Assembly: GCA_033977485.1 (NCBI GenBank) | Contig: CM066987.1 | Coordinates: forward strand, 48,487,033 to 48,551,032 | From: Hydrangea macrophylla | Taxonomy: Eukaryota > Streptophyta > Magnoliopsida > Cornales > Hydrangeaceae | Length of the DNA: 64,000 nucleotides | Reading direction: 5' to 3' | Shown here: piece by piece, positions 56,801 to 64,000 of the stretch | Layout of the letters: the number at the start of each line of letters is the position of its first letter | How positions within the stretch are numbered: the first letter of the stretch is position 1 | Program-made: the position numbers and the translations under genes | The notes under the pieces: generated by a model | Database searches by the model: none | Seen by the model: only the letters and a program-made list of their open reading frames with translations | Told to the model about the DNA's origin: nothing

Positions 56801-57800
56801 GCATCATCCTGACTCCCACAGGAATTTTGATCATGGAGGCTAAAGTAGCCAAGGAATCTACCAGCTGGTTCTCTTCCCTGGGCAAGTAGAGGAATGTGAT
56901 GTTCTCGAACTGCCTCTTGAGTTGATCTAGATGGTCATGATAGGGCTTCAACCTTTCTTCTTTTACTTTCCATTCTCCTCTAGCTTGTGATATGATGAGG
57001 TTTGAGTCCCTGAAGACGTCTAACTTCCGAACTTTCAGCTCTATGGCTGCTTCCATTCCCAGAATGCATGCTTCGTACTCAGTAGTGTTGTTGGTGGAGT
57101 TATAATTGAGCTTGACTGCTAACGGAGTATGGTCCCCACTTGGTGATACTAGGATCATTCCTACTCCGTATCCTTTCATGTTGGCTGCTCCATCAAAGTA
57201 CAACTTCCACTGTTCTTCCTTGATTTCCATGATATTCTCGTCTGAAAATGGAAAGTCCCCACTTTCTTCAGAGTCAATTGCATGTTCTGCGAGATGCTCA
57301 GCTACGGTTCTCCCTTTTACCGACTTGCTTGTGACGTATTTGATATCGAATTTAGATAGTAGGAGTAACCAACGGGATATGTGACCGGTCAGGGCGGGTT
57401 TTTCGAGAAGGTATTTTAGAGGATCCATGCGGGATATGAGCACAACTGGGAAGGCCAGCATGTAGTGCCTTAGTCGGCGAGTACACCAAACCAAGGCCCA
57501 ACACGTTTTTTCAAGAGTAGAGTAGTTGAGTTCATACCCAGTCATCCTCTTGCTAAGGTAGTATATGGCTTTTTTTCGGAGTGACTTTCTTCTCCTTCTT
57601 GGGCTAGCATGTAACCAATGGCATTTTCGGAGACAGATAGGTAAAGGAATAGGGGCTTATGAGGAGTGGGTGGTGAGAGGACAGGTGGATTTTGAAGGTA
57701 GGCCTTTATTTTGTCGAAAGCGGCTTGGCATTGGTCATCCCATTGGAATTTTTCTCCTTTTCTCAGCAATCGGAACAAAGGATCGCATGTAGTCGTGAGT
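56801..57800 (-). pseudogene. Dual RNase H region of element D
   Basis: First (gypsy-type) RNase H spans the frame change near 57560; its later part is ELNYSTLEKTCWALVWCTRRLRHYML and SRMDPLKYLLEKP. A second, archaeal-type RNase H follows: Asp in WKLYFDGAANMKGYG, Glu in TEYEACILGMEAA, Asp in FRDSNLIISQ, and Asp in QLVDSLATLAS, all four acidic residues present. The dual arrangement marks the Tat clade. The frameshift is a single-base shortening of an A run (minus strand) near 57575, which would explain the overlap of the 59506-57542 and 57545-56046 frames. Confidence 0.88.
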
Positions 57801-59506
57801 TTGGAAATGAAGCGGCTGATAAATTGGATCCTTCCGAGGAACCCCCTTACTTCCTTTTCATTCCGCAGTGGTGTCATTTCTAGGATTGCCTTGATCTTGG
57901 AGGGATCCACCTCTATCCCTCTTTGTGTGATGAGAAAACCCAGGAGTTTACCGGAGGTCACGCCGAAAGTGCATTTCTTTGGATTCAACCTCATCTTGGA
58001 CTTAACGATCATGTCATATTCGTACACTTCTACTTCTTTGTGAATCATGTCGTGCAGCAGGGTGGTGGCGGCTCTTTGGTAAGTAGCCCCAGTATTCTTG
58101 AGTCCGAAAGGCATTACTCTATAACAGTAGGTCCCCCAAGGCGTGGTGAATGTCGTCTTTTCCCGGTCTTCTGGTGCCATTAGAATCTGATTGTACCCTG
58201 AGAAACCATCCATGAATGACAGTAGCTCATGTCCTGCGGTGTTATCTACCAAGACGTCAATGTGGGGAAGCGGGAAGTCATCCTTGGGACTGGCCCTGTT
58301 TAGATCATGGAAGTCAACGCACACACGAACTTTTCCATCCTTCTTCGGGACTGGCACGATATTGGCAACCCATTCTGGATATTCAGTGACACTGATGAAC
58401 CCTGCTTTGAACTGCTTCTCTACTTCTTCTTTAACCTTGAGTGCCCATTCCGGCCTCATGCGTCTTAGTTTCTGCTTGACAGGTTTAGAATTGGGGAGGA
58501 GGGGGATATGATGTTGGACAATGTCGGGATCGACCCCGGGCATGTCTTCGTAAGACCAAGCAAAAACATCTTTGAATTCTTTTAGCATGAGGGTTAATTT
58601 TTCTTTTTCTTCTTTATTAAGAGTTGAGCCAATTTGCACAATTTGGGGATTATCTATTTTACCTAGGTTAACTGATAAAGTATCCTCGATTATTTCATAA
58701 GTAGGTGGTTTTTCAATTAATTGCTTAAGTTCGATTGGAAGATCCTTGGAGGGATCTGTGCATTCACAAGTGTTAGACACAGAGGAGTAAGCAAAATCGT
58801 CTTTCCTTTCATTTATGACAGGTGAAGTGATTACATTGGACAGTGATGGGCTTACAGTAGCCGACTCTGGTACAGACTCGATAATTGGTAGTACAGACTC
58901 CGAGGGAATAGGGGATTGGGAGACACAGATAGATGACTCTACAGCCTGGTTGCTCAGACCCTCCTCAGTCGGCTTGATCTGATCATCTTGGCTCTTGGCC
59001 CTCTTTTCTTCCTTCTCCTCAGCGGATTCCTCCCACATTTTCTTGATTGCTTCAGTGTCCAGGTATCTCAACCAATCTTCCTCCGGGGTTTTCTCAATTT
59101 CTTCGGGGTAGAACGGATCTTGATATAGGGGTCTTTCGCAGTTAGCGAAGATTTCAAGCCCGGGGTGCCTCTTCCCAGTAGTTTGATGGATCCAAGGCTC
59201 GGGGAACCCGAAGTAAGGGAAATCATCCCCTTCTTTTATAAACTGTCCATTCAAAGTGCGGTATGGTGGGAGACCTTTCACCCTTTTCCTCCACGGCCTT
59301 TGTAGCTCGACGTCTTTTTTAGTGGGCTTGTATCCCAACCCAAAAGTGCCTTGTTGCCCTTTGATCTGCGGGAACTCCCGAATTCCTTGCTGGCGTCGGC
59401 CCAATCCCATTCCGGGGAAGTAGCTCATTTTGCAGACAATGTTGACAACTGCAGAGTGGACCTCAGGGAACCGGTCTTCGTTATTGATCATGTGGATTTC
59501 TTCCAT
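57801..59506 (-). pseudogene. G-patch-like segment and reverse transcriptase of element D
   Basis: The N-terminal part contains a G-patch-like stretch (YFPGMGLGRRQQGI and FGLGYKPT), common in Tat polyproteins, then an acidic linker. RT: KEEVEKQFKAGFI, VANIVPVPKKDGK, CVDFHDLNRA, FMDGFSGYNQI (first catalytic Asp) and YRVMPFGLKNTGATYQ. The catalytic box, YVDD in the family, reads YEYD at 58024-58013, and roughly 20-25 residues usually present after MIVKSK are missing before LNPKKCTF. So RT is inactive as read, though the long frame (654 codons) is open. Confidence 0.88.
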
Positions 59507-60260
59507 GAAGAATCCTCCGAATTCTCCTTCCTCTAGCTCAGGTATTTGGACTTAAAAAATGGGAGCATAATTTGGGAAAGCTTCATTACCCCAACTATTA
59601 CCGAGGATGATTTTTACTTCCTTCTCATGAATGTACTTGATCATTTGATGCACAGTGGAATATACGGCTTTGTTGGCATGTAACCAGGGCCTTCCGATCA
59701 GCAAATTGAACGAGGCAGGTATGTCCATGACTTGGAAGACTTCAGTGCTTACCAAAGATCTTACCCAGATTTGGAGAGAAACAGTCCCCATCACATTTCT
59801 CCTGGTGTTATCCTAGGCCCTCACAGATTGCACAGATGGCGTGATGTCAAGAATATTGACCCCAAAGGCTGTGGCGGTCCTTAGGGCACAAACATTTAAG
59901 GCAGAACCTGTATCGACCAGACAAAATGGCACCTGTTGTCCCTTGCATCCGACGGTGATGTATAATGCTTTGTTATGTGCGGATCCTTCCAGTGGTAGGT
60001 CATCATCGGAAAATGTAATGATCGGGTCGGGGGCAAGTGCGCCCAAGAAAGCCACCATGTCCTCCGGTGCGGCGTCGATAGGAACCTCAATTCCAGCCAA
60101 GGCATTCAACACGACTTGCCTATGCTTGTAGGATGTTACCATGATATCCCACATCGAGAGATGCGCTTGGGTTTTCTTTAGCTGCTTTATCAACTCATTA
60201 TCTTCCTCGATGATCTCGTCCATCTTACCCTTCCCTTTATCTTTGACTAGACCTTTCTCG
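59507..60260 (-). pseudogene. Aspartic protease of element D, two stops
   Basis: Protease of the retropepsin type: active site CLVDTGSALNVCAL with catalytic Asp at about 59914-59912; the second conserved part FNLLIGRPWLHANKA lies at about 59708-59660. Both pieces and the following RT frame are in one reading frame, broken by TAG near 59815-59813 and TAA at 59554-59552. Upstream is a helical, charged linker (IIEEDNELIKQLKKTQAHL) connecting to gag, reached by a frameshift near 60280. Confidence 0.82.
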
Positions 60261-61928
60261 GTTGCATCGGCGGCAGGCTGGGGAGGCTGTAATGACGGCC
60301 TGACCTGGTCAGATGATCAATCTCGGCAGGGGTGGGTCCTTCTACAGTCCCCTCTTTTTTGAACCAATCACAATCCGTCCCCATAAATGGTTTCTCTGGC
60401 TCGTCCCAGATAGAAGCATCACTTTCTTTGTTGGGATCATACCATTTGAGGTCTACCACCCCTGGATCATGCTCTTCCAGAAAGAATAGGTCTTGCTCGT
60501 CGTCTAGCTGTTGCTGCCACTCATCATTCTCTCCCCCAATCAGATGAGTTCCCTCAGAATCCGGGATGTCAACGAGGGGTAAGGGTTGCCCTAGGGGGGT
60601 GATATAGGTAACGGGGTTGAAGGATATAGGGCTGGACTCGATGAGGCTGACATTTTGGTGGTTAGGTAGAGGATTTCGAGTGATATGGGGCTGCTTCGGA
60701 GGCGGCTCGATGATATTCTGGTCAATGAGGTCTTGGATATCATGGCGGAGGCGCATGCAATCATCGGTGTTGTGGCCGGGGGCTTGGTGGTAAGTACATT
60801 GCTTGGACATATCGCAGTTAGGTGGGGGCGGGGTATTTCGAGGCTGGAGTAGTTGGAGATGGCCCTTTTTGAGGAGGCGGTCTAGGGCTGAGGAGAGAGA
60901 TATTTCTAACTTGGCGAAGTTGCGAGGGGGCTTTTTCTGGAAAGGGCGATTGGAGGAATTTGCCTGGTTGGAGGGTTGGTATGGCCTAGGAGGGTACGCC
61001 ATGGGTTGGCTGCTAAGGGCGTTGACATCCGGGGGATTCCGGGAGTAGTTGGGCCTTCTGGGCTGACTTGGAGGCTCTTCCTTTTTGATCTTTCCTTCTC
61101 TAATAGCATCTTCAATTCGGGTTCCAACTTCAAACAACTCCTCAAAGGTGGAGATGGACTGGTAGAATAATTTCTCATGATAGAGCGGCTGCAGATTCCG
61201 GATGAGCATCCTTACCTGTTCCTTTTCAATCGGCCGGTGGGTCATTTGGGCTACCTTGTTCCTCCATCTGCTCAGAAACGCAGCGAAGGATTCATTGTTG
61301 TTCTGCCGGGTTGTCTCCAAATCCCTGATAGTGACATCCAGCTCCTGATTGTAGGAGTAATGATCGACGAAAACTCGAACGATATCTTCCCAGGCCCGAG
61401 TTTTGGAGGCTTCCAAGGTTAGGAACCATGATAGTGCGGATTTTGCCAGAGTTTGTGGGAATAGCATTGCGATGTGCTCGTGGGTACAACACATGGACTG
61501 GAAGATACTCATACACAGCTTTACGTGACTTTTTGGGTTCCTAGTTCCGTCAAAACGGTCGATGGCAGGCATTTTAAATTTTCCTGCAGTTTCAAGTTGA
61601 CAGGCTCAAAAAGGCCTTCCAGGTCTAACATGTAATCATCGACCCCCTTGCTTTTCCTTAGTACGCTCTCCAGCTTGTCGACCTTGTCCATTTTATCTTG
61701 GAGCTTCTTCTCATACGCAAGCGGTGGGACCCCTTGAAACCAGTTTTCCTCCCCATTATTCTTATGTAGAGAAGGTTCAAACCCTGGTGGTGGAAACCCG
61801 GGCGGAGGTTGCGGCTACTGCTGCTTTAGTTCTTCCATGAACTTCAGGACTTGGGCTAGGCTGTCGGACTGTTGGCTTATGGTTGTTCCCAACTCAGTAA
61901 CCTAGTTTTCCAGTTCTTCTCTATTCAT
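60247..61928 (-). pseudogene. gag of element D, broken near its start
   Basis: Tat-type gag. The main open frame (61572-60247, 441 codons) holds MPAIDRFDGTRNPKSHVK, the gag core (LAKSALSWFLTLEASKTRAWEDI; AAFLSRWRNKVAQM) and a CHHC finger CTYHQAPGHNTDDC typical of the clade. Upstream coding from an ATG at 61928 continues with a Pro-rich stretch and coiled coil (KKLQDKMDKVDKLESVL) but has stops at 61904-61902 and 61817-61815 and a 1-base shift near 61590. The C-terminal part is acidic (DEQDLFFLEEHDPGVVDL). A frameshift near 60280 separates it from protease; in intact relatives these form one polyprotein. Confidence 0.86.
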
Positions 61929-63330
61929 GCTGAAGCAGGCTGTCGGACTGATTCTGACCAAACGATTATCTGAACTCCTGGCCCACTACGAGGATTCCGG
62001 CTGCCGACCTTGGGAATCAATACTGACCTGACAGATTTTTGAGCGAAAGGGGGGTATCAGATCTTGACAGTGGTGACTTTTAAACTGACAAAGACAGTGA
62101 TGTGGACTGACTCGGGACAGTGCGTGCAGATAGAAGGTGCATGCATGTGGGACCAGCAGGCGGATGTAAGCCCTAATCTATATGATGCTTCTATTTCTAA
62201 CAGATAGCAGTTAAACAAATAAGGCCCTAACCATATGGAGTGTGCCAATCTTACTTTCCAGTACGATCACCAAGGGATAACAGGGGTTTCTAGGTTTTTA
62301 CGAAGGCTTCTAGGAGAGTTTCTAAATAATCTGGGATATCTGGACAGAGTTTCTGGGAGAAACGGGTTAGTACGGTCATATCTGGGATATGTGGACAGAA
62401 TTTCTGGGAGAAACGGGTTAGTGCGGTTATATCTGGGATATGTGGACAAAATTTCTGGGAGAAATGGGTTAGTACGGTCATATCTGGGATATGTGGACAG
62501 AATTTCTGGGAGAAACAGGTTAGTACGGTTATATCTGGGATATGTGGACAGAATTTCTAGGAGAAACGGGTTAGTACGGTTATATCTGGGATATGTGGAC
62601 ATAGTTTATGGGAGAAATGAGTTAGTACGATTATATCTGGTATATGTGGACAGAGTTTCTGGGAGAAACGGGTTAGTACGGTTATATCTGGGATATGTGG
62701 ACAGAGTTTCTGGGAGAAACGGGTTAGTACGATTATAGTGATCGTACTTTCCAGCAGGTTTTCATACTCCTATGCCTTAGGACCGACAAACAAGTTCTAC
62801 GGTGTGTATCTTTGTGAGCATGGAGCGGACATCCTTGTCATAGTGCCTAGGCAGGTCAACTCAATGTGATCACATGTGAGTGATGCCTTGGGAATCATAA
62901 GAAAGAGGTTCTATTCTATGCCACATAAGCATCTACACCGCGCAGGTAATCCCGTCAGGGCATACAGCAGTTATATCATATTGTCCTATCTGAAAAGATA
63001 AATGAACAGTCCTATGAAAGGTTCTACAGGAATCTATATGCAAAGGCTGGGTTTAGTCAGAGAGGGTCCGTTGATGAGAGTTCCAATATACCGTCAGGGA
63101 GACAGTACGGAGGTTTTTACTCTTTTTGATATACCTTGGAAGGTACAGTATCAACGGTGACTTGTGCCCTAGCACAGCAAGACCTGAACAATGTCAGCGC
63201 CGCGTTTCAGACACAGTTGGAGGGGGAATGCAGAAGTGCAATGCGGTGAACCAAACACAGTAAAAAGATGATTTTACGGATGCTTCTTATGAGTCAAACC
63301 TCTGTATTATTTTGTTTTAAAATAAAAAAA
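61929..63330 (-). other. 5' leader of element D
   Basis: 1.4 kb between the primer site and gag. There is no extra ORF1 of the kind seen in classical Ogre elements. Contains the 51-bp tandem array 62325-62740; the ORFs over it (both strands) come from the repeat being a multiple of three. Confidence 0.65.
62325..62740. repeat. 51-bp tandem repeat in element D leader (8 units)
   Basis: Eight units of about 51 bp with the words GGATATGTGGACAGA and GGGAGAAACGGGTTAGTACG. Low divergence between units. The array is bracketed by the inverted 10-mers GTACGATCAC (62261-62270) and GTGATCGTAC (62738-62747). Confidence 0.88.
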
Positions 63331-63349
63331 ATCCCTAGCAGAGTCGCCA
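63331..63349 (-). other. Primer binding site of element D (tRNA-Arg-like)
   Basis: Minus strand TGGCGACTCTGCTAGGGAT, 3 bases inside the LTR end. It resembles the tRNA-Arg primer site reported for Ogre/Tat elements; exact tRNA identity is not checked. Confidence 0.65.
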
Positions 63350-63352
63350 GAT

Positions 63353-64000
63353 TGTGGACACGCGGAAGTGGACCACTTCTCTTGTTTGAGATTGTTTTGA
63401 AATTGATTTGAATCAAAGAAAAGGAAAGGTCTGTTGAAAACAGATACAGAGTCGCCACTTGGTCTTTAAGGAACCGACTCTTCATAACCAAGGACTTGGT
63501 TCGGGGTTTTGGTACGAGAGAGGAAGGAGCCTTTGTCGCGACTAAAACACCCTCAACTTGCCCCATCTTTCGACGGGCCTCAATTAGCATCCAAATAATC
63601 ACCTTGTACTATGTTTGGTTCGACAAATAATACTATGATAGTATACTACATCACACAAGAAACCTGAAATGGAAGATCTAAAGATAAAATATCATTCATA
63701 AGATCTAAGCCAATTATCACACAATGCAAAGTGAAAGATCACACAAAACAAACCTAGGAAAAAATTGTCTAATCACATATCAAGTAATAAGGTTTCCCTA
63801 ATCTAAAGGGGACATGAATGGTTCTTGAAACAAATAATCAAAGAATCAAAGTATGCTTAGCAAGGTAGAATGATGCATGTTAATTTTGAGAAAAGAAGAT
63901 TTCTCAATCCCCGGGACGGATGAGAAAGGACGATTAGATCGAGGGGAAGCATAAACGTGTGATCATGATCATTCCTTATAATCTTCTTAGATTAGGAGTT
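63353..64000 (-). repeat. 5' LTR of element D, truncated by the window end
   Basis: First 648 bp (plus coordinates) of the second LTR, starting TGTGGACACGCGG as at 46041. About six substitutions against the other LTR and a missing 47-bp block near 63475 (present at about 46166-46212). Confidence 0.9.

Larger units (their letters stand above)
46041..64000 (-). mobile_element. Element D: Tat/Ogre-type Ty3/gypsy retrotransposon with antisense genes
   Basis: Giant reverse-strand element, at least 18 kb and about 20.6 kb if the truncated right LTR has the length of the left one. On the minus strand: 5' LTR (63353 onward), primer site, leader with tandem repeats, gag, protease, G-patch-like segment, RT, a first RNase H, a second RNase H, integrase, then a region with two plus-strand genes, polypurine tract and 3' LTR (46041-49284) opening TGTAGACACCCC. 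Dual RNase H, a CHHC gag finger and such LTR termini are hallmarks of the Tat clade that includes Ogre. Many stops; RT is damaged. Confidence 0.9.

Noticed and set aside
62235..62738. 167-codon ORF with eight 17-residue repeats (YLGYVDRISGRNGLVRL type)
   Set aside because: It comes from the 51-bp tandem repeat in the leader of element D, on the strand opposite to gag; the other strand is open too. No sign of a true protein.

Overview
The window looks like pericentromeric or other deep heterochromatin of a flowering plant, probably a dicot. I see no ordinary host gene, tRNA or rRNA. It consists of one 32-bp tandem satellite array (about 12.6 kb in four blocks, all in the same orientation) interrupted by LTR retrotransposons and one small DNA-transposon-like element. 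The plant assignment rests on lineages known only from plants: Athila-type and Tat/Ogre-type Ty3/gypsy elements, a dual RNase H polyprotein, a plant mobile domain (PMD) gene, and primer binding sites matching tRNA-Asp and initiator tRNA-Met. No species can be named.

Layout. 1-4677 is the 3' part of an Athila-like element (A, + strand: end of an env-like ORF, long 3' untranslated region, 3' LTR). It is inserted into the integrase of a second, older Athila-like element (B, - strand, 4678-11157) whose 5' LTR abuts satellite. 11158-11941 is satellite. 11942-25960 is a complete 14.0-kb Athila-like element (C, + strand) with two LTRs, tRNA-Asp primer site, gag, protease, RT, RNase H, integrase, two small extra ORFs, an env-like ORF, and a near-perfect 5-bp target duplication. 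25961-29856 is satellite. 29857-37881 is a Ty1/copia-type element in reverse orientation (LTRs about 1.5 kb, initiator-Met primer site) that encodes only a gag with a zinc knuckle and has no visible pol. 37882-46040 is satellite with a 213-bp hAT-like MITE at 44361-44573. 46041-64000 is a Tat/Ogre-type element (D, - strand, more than 18 kb, second LTR cut by the window edge). Between pol and its 3' LTR it carries two genes on the opposite strand: a six-exon PMD gene and a second conserved-looking ORF.

State and interplay. Every coding region carries stop codons or frameshifts, so no element is autonomous as read. Where a sister sequence or family consensus allows comparison, many lesions are C-to-T or G-to-A changes, as expected in methylated heterochromatin. 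Three signals seem most worth follow-up. First, clusters of the 14-bp palindrome TTCGATCGATCGAA lie just upstream of the TATA box in both the Athila and the unrelated copia-type LTRs. Second, the PMD gene is antisense to element D and keeps its introns. Third, the 32-bp satellite consensus lacks stop codons in all three frames of its minus strand.
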